Positions 16,911-25,972 of a stretch of 64,000 nucleotides of DNA are shown here, in pieces. Made by a program: the position numbers and the translations under genes. The notes below the pieces were generated by a model. It was not told where the DNA came from, searched no databases, and saw only the letters and a list, made by a program, of their open reading frames with translations. The stretch comes from Candidatus Flexicrinis proximus (GTDB lineage: Bacteria; Chloroflexota; Anaerolineae; Aggregatilineales; Phototrophicaceae): contig JADJQF010000034.1 in NCBI GenBank assembly GCA_016712885.1, positions 62,001 through 126,000 of the forward strand. The letters run 5' to 3'. Position 1 is the stretch's first letter. Each line of letters starts with the position of its first letter.

Positions 16911-17973
16911 TCTGACCGCGCTCTTCCTCCTCCTCCTATCGATGTTCCTGCACGCACGCGCCCAGGCGCAGGCGACGGCCGTGTTTATCGACCGTGGCGT
17001 GTCGACGGCGCTGGTATTCGTCGATCTGGCAACCGGCGAACAGCATCGCGTTGAAATCGAAGGGGAACGGTTCACCGTGGTTCCTGGCGCCATCATGCTG
17101 TTTGATACGCGAAACCGCGTGGTCGAACTCATTGGCGCCGATGGGCGGAGCCGCCAGCATCCGTTCATCACACTCACGGCCTCAGAGTCGCGTGTCGACT
17201 GGGCGATCAGCGCCGATGGCAAACGTATTGCCTGGACCACCATAAGCGGCGCGGCGCCTGCAAGCATCACGACCGTGACACGCGTTGCCGATATGAACGG
17301 ATCGAATGCCCGCACGGTCTTTCTGGAAACCCGCGATGACGGTCTCCGGGCAAAACCGGTCGCCTTTAGTCCGGACGATACCCGACTGTATCTTGATTAC
17401 CAGCCGGACGGACTCGACGCGCTCACCGTCTTTCCACAATTTGCGGGTCTGTTTGAGCTTGACATCACCGCCGCCGACCCGGCCTCGACGTTCGCGTTTT
17501 TGCCTGGCGAGCCGGGCGACTTCACGGGAGGGGGGTTCGGGGGCGGCTACTTCCTGCGTCTTGCCGTGAGCGCTCAATCCGGCGGCTTCGACATCAAAGT
17601 ACGCCAGTTTGCAACAGACTCCCAAACCGTCATACCGGCCACTCGCGGCGGCGGGTACTCGATTGCCGGAGACGTACTCATCTCGCCTGATGGCCGGTAC
17701 GCGGTATATGCACAGGCCGCGCTCCAGGGCGTTGGGTCCGGTGCGGCGCAGGCCGAAACGGTTATCATGCGCGTCGATCTGGCTGACATGACACAGTCTG
17801 CCTTGACCGGACCCCAGCAGGGCGTTCTCAGGCCGGTCGCGTGGAGTGAAGAAGATGCGTCGGTCATTCTCGTCAATCCTGGGCGTGCCGGCACCTGGAA
17901 AGTCCGCCTGAGCGACGGGCGTATCCAGCAGATTGCGGAACTTACCTATATCGGCCAGATCACAGGATCATAA
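16903..17973 (+). CDS. Secreted beta-propeller (TolB/WD40-like) protein
   Basis: Starts eight bases inside the sirtuin gene with signal peptide MRSLTALFLLLLSMFLHARAQA. The remaining ~330 residues contain repeating propeller phrases: WAISADGKRIAW, PVAFSPDDTRLYLDY, VLISPDGRYAVYAQ and PVAWSEEDASVILVN, one per blade, matching PD40/TolB-type blades. Such proteins usually bind partners in the envelope rather than catalyse. No active-site motif is visible. It lies 2 bases before the endonuclease III gene. Confidence 0.78.
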   Translation: MRSLTALFLLLLSMFLHARAQAQATAVFIDRGVSTALVFVDLATGEQHRVEIEGERFTVVPGAIMLFDTRNRVVELIGADGRSRQHPFITLTASESRVDWAISADGKRIAWTTISGAAPASITTVTRVADMNGSNARTVFLETRDDGLRAKPVAFSPDDTRLYLDYQPDGLDALTVFPQFAGLFELDITAADPASTFAFLPGEPGDFTGGGFGGGYFLRLAVSAQSGGFDIKVRQFATDSQTVIPATRGGGYSIAGDVLISPDGRYAVYAQAALQGVGSGAAQAETVIMRVDLADMTQSALTGPQQGVLRPVAWSEEDASVILVNPGRAGTWKVRLSDGRIQQIAELTYIGQITGS

Positions 17974-17975
17974 GC

Positions 17976-18737
17976 ATGAGCGATCGAAGCTCCGACCTTA
18001 AACGGCGCAAGGCCAAGGTGGTGCCTGTATATGAAGCCCTGGAGAAGGTCTATGGGCGATTGGAGTGGCATCCCGGCATCGACCCGATGGACGAACTGAT
18101 CAGCTGTATCCTGAGTCAAAGCACAAGCGACATTAACCGCGACAAAGGATTCCACGCGCTTAAGGCAAATTTCGCGTCCTGGGGCGAAATCGCAGATGCG
18201 CCGACCGACGAGCTGATCACTGTCATCCGGCCGGCCGGACTGGCCAACCAGAAAGGACCGCGGATTCAGTCCATTCTCCAGCGGATCGCTCGTGAGCGGG
18301 GCGCATACAACATTGACTTCCTTGCCGATCTTCCGCTTGACGAGGCGCGTTCCTGGCTGATCTCGTTTGATGGCATCGGCCCCAAAACAGCCGCCATCGT
18401 GCTGGCATTTGCCTTCGGGCGCCCCTCATTTCCCGTTGATACCCATGTACACCGGGTAGGACAGCGTATTGGATTCTTTCCGGAAGGCACCAGCGCCGAC
18501 AAGGCGCATCCAATGATGGAGGCGCTTTTTCCGGTCGAGTGGCATTACTCCGGCCACATCTTTATCATTCAACACGGTCGCGATACATGCACGGCCCGGG
18601 TTGCGCATTGCGAGCGGTGCCCGATTACCGCATACTGCGATGACTTTCAGGCCCGCGCGAAGGCCCGTGCTGAGCAGCCAGAACCGGAAGTCCGCAGCAT
18701 CAGGGCTCCGCGTCGCCAGACCAAAGGGAAATCATGA
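17976..18737 (+). CDS. nth: Endonuclease III-like DNA glycosylase/AP lyase
   Basis: Base-excision repair enzyme acting on oxidised pyrimidines. It shows ELISCILSQSTSDINRDK (the helix-one ILSQ signature), the helix-hairpin-helix GIGPKTAAIVL with the catalytic Lys, the catalytic Asp in FPVDTHVHRVGQRIG, and a C-terminal 4Fe-4S loop with Cys spacing 6-2-5 (CTARVAHCERCPITAYC). A basic tail of ~35 residues follows. At 253 aa it is slightly longer than E. coli Nth. Its stop overlaps the next start (ATGA). Confidence 0.93.
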   Translation: MSDRSSDLKRRKAKVVPVYEALEKVYGRLEWHPGIDPMDELISCILSQSTSDINRDKGFHALKANFASWGEIADAPTDELITVIRPAGLANQKGPRIQSILQRIARERGAYNIDFLADLPLDEARSWLISFDGIGPKTAAIVLAFAFGRPSFPVDTHVHRVGQRIGFFPEGTSADKAHPMMEALFPVEWHYSGHIFIIQHGRDTCTARVAHCERCPITAYCDDFQARAKARAEQPEPEVRSIRAPRRQTKGKS

Positions 18738-19507
18738 GCCTGCATGTCGTACTTTCGCCACATCCCGATGATGCCCCCCTCACAATGGGCGCGTACATCC
18801 ATCACCTGACCACACGCGGTGAACGGGTGCTCATTGTGACAACTATGGCCGGGGAAATACCCCACACGCTGCCTGATACCCCGGTCGTTCACGAGTTCCA
18901 TACGACCTGGGATGTCGGCGATAACCCTATCTTCCTCCGTCACGACGAGGACCGGGCGGCGGCAGCGGTGTTGGGTGCGGAGGTCACCTTCCTCGACATC
19001 GCCGACTGCATCTACAGGACGCTTGACGGGGAGCCGTTGTATTTCACCCGCAGTGATGTCTTCGACAAAGTTAATCCGGCTGATCCTGTAATTGCCGTGC
19101 CTGAGTCGTTGCGCGCGCTGGTCCGCGAGGCTGGCACCATCTATGCGCCCCTCAGTATTGGCAAGCATGTCGACCACCAGATCGCGCGCGGCTGGGCCGA
19201 AGAACTGGCGCGAGATTATCCCGGCAAGACCATCCTCTTCTACACCGATTACCCGTATGCGGAGGTCTCCGGCGCCTGGGAGGAAGGGCTCACGCGCGTG
19301 CCCTATATCGGCCTGCTGGCACCCCTCTCGCTCAATGAAGCCGATCTCCGCGCGAAAATCGACTCAATCGCATGTTATAGTTCGCAGATCAGTTCGTTCT
19401 GGTTATCGCTTGAGGACATGGAAGCGCGCATCCGGGCATTCTTCACAAGCAACGGCTCGCACCCGCCTCACGAGCGTTTTTGGGAATATAAAGGGAAAAT
19501 GGGATGA
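18734..19507 (+). CDS. PIG-L family (LmbE-like) deacetylase
   Basis: Zinc-dependent N-acetylglucosaminyl deacetylase fold. The N-terminal motif SPHPDDAPLTMGAYI has the zinc His and Asp and the catalytic Asp; the usual following Glu is Ala. The distal zinc His lies in SIGKHVDHQIARGW. Family members deacetylate sugars in mycothiol, bacillithiol, antibiotic or glycolipid pathways; the substrate here is not predictable. Overlaps both neighbours by four bases. Confidence 0.88.
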   Translation: MSLHVVLSPHPDDAPLTMGAYIHHLTTRGERVLIVTTMAGEIPHTLPDTPVVHEFHTTWDVGDNPIFLRHDEDRAAAAVLGAEVTFLDIADCIYRTLDGEPLYFTRSDVFDKVNPADPVIAVPESLRALVREAGTIYAPLSIGKHVDHQIARGWAEELARDYPGKTILFYTDYPYAEVSGAWEEGLTRVPYIGLLAPLSLNEADLRAKIDSIACYSSQISSFWLSLEDMEARIRAFFTSNGSHPPHERFWEYKGKMG

Positions 19508-20373
19508 GCGTTGATATTGGGAAAGCCAGAGAGCACCTCACTGCCCTGATTGCCGCGGCTAAGGCTGGCGCAAAAGTCGATGTGGGGCAGTTGGAAGTGC
19601 TGGCACGGATGATCGATACCATCGAGATCGACCGTACACGCGCGTCCAGCAACAATGACTTCCGTGCCGTACTAAGTGATACGGCCGAGTTTTGGAAGAC
19701 AGCGATCCACGAGCTTCGCACCCCGATGACCAGCATTCGCGGCTATTCGGACATGTTGGCAAAACCCGAGATGGGGGGCCAGCTTGCCGAGATGCAGTTG
19801 AAGCTGCTCGGCGTGGTTCGCAATAACTCGCGCCGGATGGAGGCTCTTCTGGCCGACTTTAGCGTGCTCAATAAGCTGCGCGCCGGTGTCCTGCAAGTCA
19901 AGCCAAAGCTCGACACCGTCAAAAACATCGCGATGATGGTCGAGAAGCGCGTGGAACCGACAGCCACTGAACTCGGCCGCAAGTTCGTTGCTGAAATCCC
20001 GGCCGGTCTCCCGATGATGATGACTGACGGGGAGCACCTGTCGATGGCGGTCGCCAAACTTGTCGAAAACGGGCTGCGCTATACCCCCGCGGAAAACGGC
20101 AAGGTCGAGATGACGGCGCTGACCGAGGGGGCAAACGTGCAGATCATTGTCTCGGACAACGGGATCGGCATGTCCGCCGAAGACATCGCCAAGTTGGGAC
20201 GCCCGTTCTTCCGCGCCGACAACGAGACGGTGCGTAGCTATAAGGGGAGCGGGTTGGGTGTACCTATCGCCTACAACCTGGTTGCTGCGCTTGGTGGCAC
20301 GGTCAACGTGGACAGCACGCCGGGCAAAGGCACGCGCTGGATCGTCCGGATGCCGTCAATGGGTGTGCGGTAA
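19504..20373 (+). CDS. Soluble sensor histidine kinase (HisKA + HATPase)
   Basis: A 289-aa kinase with no membrane segment and no recognisable sensor domain; the first ~70 residues are a helical region. The H box is AIHELRTPMTSIRGYSDML, the N box VAKLVENGLRYTP, G1 SDNGIGMSAEDI, and G2 GSGLGVPIAYNLV. It probably autophosphorylates on His near residue 75. No response regulator is adjacent, so it is an orphan that must act on a distant partner. It is the last gene of the thiolase operon, fused to it by a four-base overlap. Confidence 0.9.
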   Translation: MSVDIGKAREHLTALIAAAKAGAKVDVGQLEVLARMIDTIEIDRTRASSNNDFRAVLSDTAEFWKTAIHELRTPMTSIRGYSDMLAKPEMGGQLAEMQLKLLGVVRNNSRRMEALLADFSVLNKLRAGVLQVKPKLDTVKNIAMMVEKRVEPTATELGRKFVAEIPAGLPMMMTDGEHLSMAVAKLVENGLRYTPAENGKVEMTALTEGANVQIIVSDNGIGMSAEDIAKLGRPFFRADNETVRSYKGSGLGVPIAYNLVAALGGTVNVDSTPGKGTRWIVRMPSMGVR

Positions 20374-20382
20374 GCTTTACTT

Positions 20383-20511
20383 CCTGCACCTCGTACTGCG
20401 ATTGCGTAGCGCTCACTCCGCAAAACCGCAATGAGGGGTCGAGTGCCGCAAATCCCTCGCGGATGTGTGGAGGCACTGCCTCAACACCTAAGTGCATAAC
20501 AGTCTTTGGTG
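20383..20511. repeat. Multi-hairpin intergenic repeat, copy A
   Basis: Begins CCTGCACCTC, then holds an ATTGCG/CGCAAT stem (20401-20432), a GAGGG/CCCTC stem (20433-20458) and a GTGGAGGC/GCCTC stem. It ends in GTGCATAACAGTCTTTGGTG, which recurs exactly in copy B near 52.1 kb. It fills much of the 319-base gap after the histidine kinase gene. Confidence 0.65.
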
Positions 20512-20565
20512 CGTTTATCTGCCACCCAAGGCCGCTCAACCCGCTGGTTTGCCGCTTACGTTTAG

Positions 20566-20595
20566 TTGCGAATCCTTTTTTCTATTGGCTATACT
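20566..20595 (+). promoter_or_regulatory. Predicted promoter of the sugar ABC operon
   Basis: TTGCGA (20566-20571) and TATACT (20590-20595) with an 18-base T-rich spacer, about 98 bases before the solute-binding protein start. Confidence 0.5.
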
Positions 20596-20692
20596 GTAAG
20601 TACGAACGAAATGTAACCGCGTGCGGTGCAGCGCATCGGCTCGTCTCGTACGGTCGGTACCCTTCTTACTACAGTCTCTAAGGAGAGACAAA

Positions 20693-21973
20693 ATGAAACG
20701 CTTTTCACGTTTGTTGATCGTCGCCTCCCTGCTTCTTCTGGTTCTCAGCATCAGCCCGGCGCAGCTTGCGCTCGCGCAGGACGATACCATCGTCATCGAA
20801 AGCTGGCGTAATGACGACCTGACGATTTGGCAGGATGTGATTATCCCGGCCTTTAACGTGCACTATCCTGACATCAAAGTCGTCTTCTCCCCGTCGCCCC
20901 CGGCTGATTACAACGGCCTTCTCGGCAGCAAACTCGAGGCCGGTACTGCCGGTGACCTGATCACCTGCCGTCCGTTCGACGCCTCGCTCACTTTGTTCAA
21001 TGATGGCTACCTTGCCTCCCTGAACGACCTGCCGGGCATGGAAAACTTCAGCGACGTCGCCAAGAGCGCCTGGATCACCGATGACGGTTCGGATGCATTC
21101 TGTGTCCCAATGGCCTCGGTCATTCACGGCTTCATCTACAATGTCGATATGTTCAATGAACTCGGTCTCACCGAACCGACCACCGAGGCCGAATTCTATG
21201 CGGTGCTGGACGCCTTGACGGCGGCCGGCATTGAACCGCTTGTCCTCGGCACGGCGGATCAGTGGGAAAGCGCGACCGTTGGTTTCCAGAATATCGGCCC
21301 CAACTACTGGCATGGCGAAGAGGGCCGTCTCGGCCTCATCACCGGCACCGAAAAATACAATGCCGGTGGTTTCCTTGCGGCTTTTGAAGCCCTTTCGAAG
21401 TGGTCCCCGTACCTGATCGATGGCTATCAGGCACTGGCGTACCCGGATGCACAGAGCGCCTTCACGCTCGGCCTCGGCGCGATCTATCCGTCTGGCTCGT
21501 GGGAAATCTCTGGCTTCCGCGCAAACTCAGACTTCGAGCTTGGCGCCTTCAAGCCGCCGGTCCCCGAAGGTGCGGAAGAATGCTACATCAGCGACCACAC
21601 CGATATTGCGCTCGGTATGAATGCGGCCATCCCTGACGCGAAGCGTGAGAACGCGATGCTATTCCTGGAATGGATGACCACGCCTGAGTTTGCCGCACTG
21701 TATTCCAACCAGCTCCCCGGCTTCTTCAGCCTGTCCAGCCACGAATTCGCCGTGGAAGACGAGCTCGCCAATGAATTCCTGAGCTGGCGTGGTGAATGCA
21801 ATTCGACCATTCGCGCCTCCTACCAGATCCTCTCGCGTGGTGAGCCGAACAACGAAACCGATCTGTGGCTGTACAACGCCCAGATGCTCAACGGTGATTT
21901 GACCGCGCAGGAAGCCGCTGACCTCGTTCAGGCTGGCCTCGAAGCGTGGTACGAACCGCAGATGAGCCAGTAA
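20693..21973 (+). CDS. Sugar ABC transporter extracellular solute-binding protein
   Basis: Captures a sugar outside the cell and hands it to the permeases encoded next. Signal peptide MKRFSRLLIVASLLLLVLSI...ALAQ, then a family-1 binding-protein fold (ESWRNDDLTIWQDVIIPAFN; GDLITCRPFDASL; ENAMLFLEWMTTPEFAALY near the C-terminus). There is no lipobox Cys, so it may be released or retained by the uncleaved helix. AAGGAGAG lies 7 bases before the ATG at 20693, chosen over an upstream in-frame start that lacks a signal peptide. First gene of a five-gene transport and dehydrogenase cluster. Confidence 0.92.
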   Translation: MKRFSRLLIVASLLLLVLSISPAQLALAQDDTIVIESWRNDDLTIWQDVIIPAFNVHYPDIKVVFSPSPPADYNGLLGSKLEAGTAGDLITCRPFDASLTLFNDGYLASLNDLPGMENFSDVAKSAWITDDGSDAFCVPMASVIHGFIYNVDMFNELGLTEPTTEAEFYAVLDALTAAGIEPLVLGTADQWESATVGFQNIGPNYWHGEEGRLGLITGTEKYNAGGFLAAFEALSKWSPYLIDGYQALAYPDAQSAFTLGLGAIYPSGSWEISGFRANSDFELGAFKPPVPEGAEECYISDHTDIALGMNAAIPDAKRENAMLFLEWMTTPEFAALYSNQLPGFFSLSSHEFAVEDELANEFLSWRGECNSTIRASYQILSRGEPNNETDLWLYNAQMLNGDLTAQEAADLVQAGLEAWYEPQMSQ

Positions 21974-21991
21974 GTAGTAGCGCTCTCCAGT

Positions 21992-22051
21992 AAGGCTGTT
22001 GGCTCCTGGCGAACGACGGACACCCGTCCGCCGCCGGGAACCAGCAGCCTT
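21992..22051 (+). promoter_or_regulatory. Strong stem-loop between binding-protein and permease genes
   Basis: A 20-bp stem (AAGGCTGTTGGCTCCTGGCG with its partner ending CCAGCAGCCTT, one mismatch and two G-U pairs) encloses a second CGGAC/GTCCG hairpin. No T-run follows. Such junction hairpins usually protect the upstream message or thin transcription so that the binding protein exceeds the permeases. Confidence 0.7.
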
Positions 22052-22099
22052 CAACCCTGTTGGCGCCCTTCCTCGCGCACCCGTTGAGAAACTAAAATT

Positions 22100-23089
22100 A
22101 TGGCTGGCCGTAAGAAGTTCCCCTTACACTTAGTGGTTTTTATCGCGCCGGCGTTCATCATCTACACGTTGTTTATGATTTATCCGTTGGTCGACTCGCT
22201 GCGGCTGAGCTTTTATGCCCCGGCTGAAGTTGTTGAGGCGGAAGATACGGGCGAGACCCAGACCGCTGCCGAAGCACAGGCTGCCCGTGTCGCCAGCAGG
22301 CGCAACGAAGTTTTCGTGGGCATCGCCAACTATCAGCGGCTCCTGACCGACCCGCTGTGGGCGCCGCGCATTCAGGGCGCGATCAAGAATAACTTCGTTT
22401 TCTTCGCGATTCACATGCTCGTCCAGAACCCGATTGGCCTAGTGTTGGCGGTGCTGCTGACCTCGCAGGCCGTGCGCTTCAAAGCGATTTACCGGACCCT
22501 GATTTTTCTGCCGACGATCCTCTCGTTTGTACTCGTGGGATTCATCTGGCAGATCATGCTGAACCCGCTCTGGGGGATCTCCAAGGACATCCTCACGCTG
22601 ATCGGTCTCCCACAGTTGTACCAACCGTGGCTTGGCCTTGAGAGTTCGGCGCTGATCACGCAATCGCTGATCTCCGTCTGGCAGTTTGTCGGGATCCCCA
22701 TGATGCTGTTTTCCGCCGCCCTGGTCGGCATCAGCGAGGAGTTGGTCGAAGCGGCACGGGTCGACGGGGCGACTGCCTGGGGCATCTTCTGGCGCATCAA
22801 ACTGCCGCTGATCATGCCTACGGTCGGCATTGTCGGCGTCCTCACTTTTGTCGGCAATTTCAACGCCTTCGACCTGATCTATACCATTCAGGGCGGTTTG
22901 GCTGGCCCGAATTTTTCCAGCGACCTGCTTGGCACCTTCTTCCACCGCACATTCTTCGGTTTCCAGCTGCAGGCGGGTAATCCGACCATGGGCGCGACCA
23001 TCGCTGGCGTCACCTTCGCCATCATTCTGACCGGCGTTCTGCTGTACTTATTCGGCTATCAGCGGCGCATCACGCGCGTGGAGTATTAG
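22100..23089 (+). CDS. Sugar ABC transporter permease (MalF type)
   Basis: Inner-membrane subunit with about six helices, 329 aa. The cytoplasmic EAA loop that docks the ATPase reads ELVEAARVDGATAWGIFWRIKLPLI. After the first helix there is an unusual ~45-residue Ala/Glu/Arg-rich polar insert (EVVEAEDTGETQTAAEAQAA) before FVGIANYQRLL, where shorter MalF-like proteins have a simple loop. It follows the binding protein gene and precedes the MalG-type permease by 2 bases. Confidence 0.92.
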   Translation: MAGRKKFPLHLVVFIAPAFIIYTLFMIYPLVDSLRLSFYAPAEVVEAEDTGETQTAAEAQAARVASRRNEVFVGIANYQRLLTDPLWAPRIQGAIKNNFVFFAIHMLVQNPIGLVLAVLLTSQAVRFKAIYRTLIFLPTILSFVLVGFIWQIMLNPLWGISKDILTLIGLPQLYQPWLGLESSALITQSLISVWQFVGIPMMLFSAALVGISEELVEAARVDGATAWGIFWRIKLPLIMPTVGIVGVLTFVGNFNAFDLIYTIQGGLAGPNFSSDLLGTFFHRTFFGFQLQAGNPTMGATIAGVTFAIILTGVLLYLFGYQRRITRVEY

Positions 23090-23091
23090 GC

Positions 23092-23931
23092 ATGCTGCGC
23101 GGACGAGTCGGACAGACGGGACAGGTTGCACTTGCGCATATGTTCCTCCTGGCATATGCGTTTCTGGCCGTATTTCCGGTCTTCCTGGTCGTCATCAATT
23201 CAGTCAAGGAACGCCGCGCGATCTTCAGGGACCCCTACGCGCTGGCCACCGCCGAGTCGTTTAGCCTCGTCGGCTACGAAACCCTGACCAAGAACGGCAA
23301 TTTCCCCAACTACTTCCTGAACAGCGCCGTTGTGGTTTTCGGTTCGCTGTTCCTGATTATGCTGCTGGGCTCGATGTGTGCGTTTGCCCTCTCCGAGTAC
23401 AGTTTCAAGGGCAACACCTTCATCGGACTCTACATGTCGATCGGAATTATGATCCCGATCCGCCTCGGTACGGTAAGCTTGCTGCGTCTGATGGTCGATC
23501 TGAAACTGATCAATACACTGTGGGCGCTGATTTTCGTCTATACCGCAACCGGGCTGCCGCTGGCAATCTTCATCCTCTCGTCGTTTATGCGTGATGTCCC
23601 CAGGGACCTCAAGGACGCGGCGCGGGTCGATGGCGCAAGTGAATACCGTGTCTATTGGATGATCCTGCCCCTCGTTCGTCCCGCCCTCGGCACGGTTGCC
23701 GTCTTTAACATGATTCCGTTCTGGAACGATTTGTGGTTCCCTCTGATTCTCGCCCCGTCCGAGGGCGTGAAGACCGTTACGTTGGGTACACAGTCGTTTC
23801 TGGGGCAGTTCCTCAATGACTGGAATGCAATTCTCGCGGCGCTTACGCTTTCGATGATTCCAATCATCATCCTGTATGTGATCTTTTCGCGGCAGTTAGT
23901 GCGCGGCCTAACGTCAGGCGCTGTCAAATGA
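23092..23931 (+). CDS. Sugar ABC transporter permease (MalG type)
   Basis: A 279-aa second permease with six helices. EAA loop: RDLKDAARVDGASEYRVYWMILPLV. The C-terminus (FSRQLVRGLTSGAVK) is the usual MalG-type end. No ATP-binding subunit is encoded nearby, so it must share an MsmK/UgpC-type ATPase from elsewhere. Overlaps the next gene by four bases. Confidence 0.93.
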   Translation: MLRGRVGQTGQVALAHMFLLAYAFLAVFPVFLVVINSVKERRAIFRDPYALATAESFSLVGYETLTKNGNFPNYFLNSAVVVFGSLFLIMLLGSMCAFALSEYSFKGNTFIGLYMSIGIMIPIRLGTVSLLRLMVDLKLINTLWALIFVYTATGLPLAIFILSSFMRDVPRDLKDAARVDGASEYRVYWMILPLVRPALGTVAVFNMIPFWNDLWFPLILAPSEGVKTVTLGTQSFLGQFLNDWNAILAALTLSMIPIIILYVIFSRQLVRGLTSGAVK

Positions 23932-24932
23932 AAATAGGGTTGATAGGTTCAGGCTTTATGGGCAAGATCCACGCATCAGCGTGGGGCGCAACACCAGCGC
24001 AGTTGGTGGGATTGGTCTCTTCGGATCCGGCCTCTGCTCAGCAGATTGCGGCGCAAACGGGCGCGAAGATCTATGAGTCGCTCGACAGTTTGATATACGA
24101 TGTCGATGTGGTCGATATCTGTACGCCGACCGATCTGCACCACGGGATGGTGCTGCAGGCGGCCGCGGCGGGAAAACACATCGTGTGCGAGAAGCCGTTG
24201 GCGCGCTCCAATGCCCAGACTCGCGAGATGATTGCCGCTTGCGATCGTGCCGGCGTCAAGCTGTTAGTCGCGCAAGTTGTCCGGTTCTTTCCGGAGTACG
24301 CCCGTGCCAAGGCGGTCGTGGACAGCGGCGAGATCGGTCGGGTAGGGGTGATACGCCTGACCCGCTGCAGCTTTAAGCCGGCCCGCAATGACCCGTCAAG
24401 CTGGTTCCATGATCACGCCAGGTCGGGCGGGATGATGTTCGACCTCATGATCCATGACTTCGACTATGCCCGCTGGGTGGGGGGTGATGTCACCACCGTC
24501 TACGCGAAGCACGTCATTGACCGCTTCCCGGACGCTCCCGGCGATTATGCGCTGGCAATCCTGACCCACGCCAGCGGCGCGATGTCGCATGTCGAGGGCG
24601 GTTGGGCCTATCCCGTGCCGATGTTCCGCACTGCGCTGGAAATCGCCGGCGAACGCGGCCTGATCGAGCATCCGGCGGCCAGCAGCGTCGCCCTGGGTGT
24701 GCATCTGCACGAAACATCCACGTCCGACGCCTCGATTGCCGTCCCGCGCAACCCGGTACTGGAAGACCCATATACGACTCAGATCAAACATTTCTACGAT
24801 GTCCTGAACGCCACTGTATCTGTGCCCCGGGTGACTGCTCAGGATGGTGCGGCGGCGGTTGAAATCGCGCTGGCGGCCATCGAGTCCGCGCAAACCGGCC
24901 GGCCCGTACATCTGAAAGGCGCACCGCGATGA
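23928..24932 (+). CDS. Gfo/Idh/MocA family NAD(P)-dependent dehydrogenase
   Basis: Rossmann N-terminus MKIGLIGSGFMGKIHASAWG (GxGxxG) and the catalytic-domain signature Glu-Lys-Pro in IVCEKPLARSNAQTREM. A C-terminal substrate domain contains GGMMFDLMIHDFDYARW, with the conserved Asp-x-x-x-His placement of inositol and sugar dehydrogenases. It likely oxidises the sugar or polyol brought in by the adjacent transporter. Coupled to both neighbours by four-base overlaps. Confidence 0.92.
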   Translation: MKIGLIGSGFMGKIHASAWGATPAQLVGLVSSDPASAQQIAAQTGAKIYESLDSLIYDVDVVDICTPTDLHHGMVLQAAAAGKHIVCEKPLARSNAQTREMIAACDRAGVKLLVAQVVRFFPEYARAKAVVDSGEIGRVGVIRLTRCSFKPARNDPSSWFHDHARSGGMMFDLMIHDFDYARWVGGDVTTVYAKHVIDRFPDAPGDYALAILTHASGAMSHVEGGWAYPVPMFRTALEIAGERGLIEHPAASSVALGVHLHETSTSDASIAVPRNPVLEDPYTTQIKHFYDVLNATVSVPRVTAQDGAAAVEIALAAIESAQTGRPVHLKGAPR

Positions 24933-25921
24933 AACTCGGTATCCTCAGTTTCGCTCATTTACACGCCGAGTCGTACGTGGGCAGTATTCGTGGTCTGCCA
25001 GGCGTCGAACTGATTGGAATCGCCGACGCAGACCTGGCGCGTGGCCAGAAATACGCGGCGCAGTTCAACACCCGCCTGTTCCCATCGGTTGAGGCGCTGC
25101 TTGGCGAAAAGCCGGATGGGGTCATTGTCTGCGCCGAAAACGCCAATCATCGTGCACTGGTTGAGCTGGCCGCCTCAGCCGGCGTAAATGTGTTGTGCGA
25201 GAAGCCGCTGGCCACCTCACTTGAAGATGCCAGTGCCATGCTCGATGCCGCTGAACGCGCGGGTGTCAAGCTCATGACAGCCTTCCCGATGCGCTTCAAT
25301 GCTCCTGTGATTGAGACCAAGCGTCTGATCGACAATGGTGCGTTAGGGCAGGTCTACGCGGCCAACACGACCAACCAGGGCGAATGCCCCAAACATCACC
25401 GTGCCTGGTTTGTCGACCGCAAACTGGCCGGCGGGGGCGCGCTTGCCGACCACATCGTCCATGTGACTGATCTGCTCCGCTGGTATCTGTCCAGCGAGGT
25501 CGTCGAGGTCTACGCACAGTCGAATGCGATCCTCTATTCAGGTGAGGTTGAAGTCGAGACCGGTGGGCTGGTCATGCTTACCTTCGCCAACGGGGTGTTT
25601 GCCACCATCGACTGCAGCTGGAGCAAGCCGCCGTATTACCCGACCTGGGGCGGTCTCACAATGGATTTCATCGGCCAGAACGGCCTGATCACCGTCAACG
25701 CCTTCAAACAGGTGTTGACGGTCTATTCGCACGACCGGCAGCGCCCTGCCTATGCCTACTGGGGTTCCGACTCGAATCAGGCCATGATCGCTGAGTTTGT
25801 CACGGCAATTCGCGAAGACCGCGCCCCGCATGTCACAGGATACGATGGTTTTAAGGCGGTTGAAGTAGTCATGGCGGCATACGACTCGGTGGAGTCAGGC
25901 CAACCGGTACGCCTTGCCTAG
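24929..25921 (+). CDS. Second Gfo/Idh/MocA family dehydrogenase
   Basis: Related to its upstream neighbour but with a divergent nucleotide loop: MKLGILSFAHLHAESYVGS lacks GxGxxG, as in some subfamilies. It keeps VLCEKPLATSLEDAS and GGGALADHIVHVTDLLRWYL. The pair may act in sequence on one sugar (oxidation then reduction, for epimerisation or dehydration), as tandem Gfo/Idh genes often do; that is inference. Last gene of the operon. Confidence 0.9.
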   Translation: MKLGILSFAHLHAESYVGSIRGLPGVELIGIADADLARGQKYAAQFNTRLFPSVEALLGEKPDGVIVCAENANHRALVELAASAGVNVLCEKPLATSLEDASAMLDAAERAGVKLMTAFPMRFNAPVIETKRLIDNGALGQVYAANTTNQGECPKHHRAWFVDRKLAGGGALADHIVHVTDLLRWYLSSEVVEVYAQSNAILYSGEVEVETGGLVMLTFANGVFATIDCSWSKPPYYPTWGGLTMDFIGQNGLITVNAFKQVLTVYSHDRQRPAYAYWGSDSNQAMIAEFVTAIREDRAPHVTGYDGFKAVEVVMAAYDSVESGQPVRLA

Positions 25922-25972
25922 CGCTGCGAATTGCACTGTGAGGGGCCATAGTAACGCCTCGGAAACCGAGAT

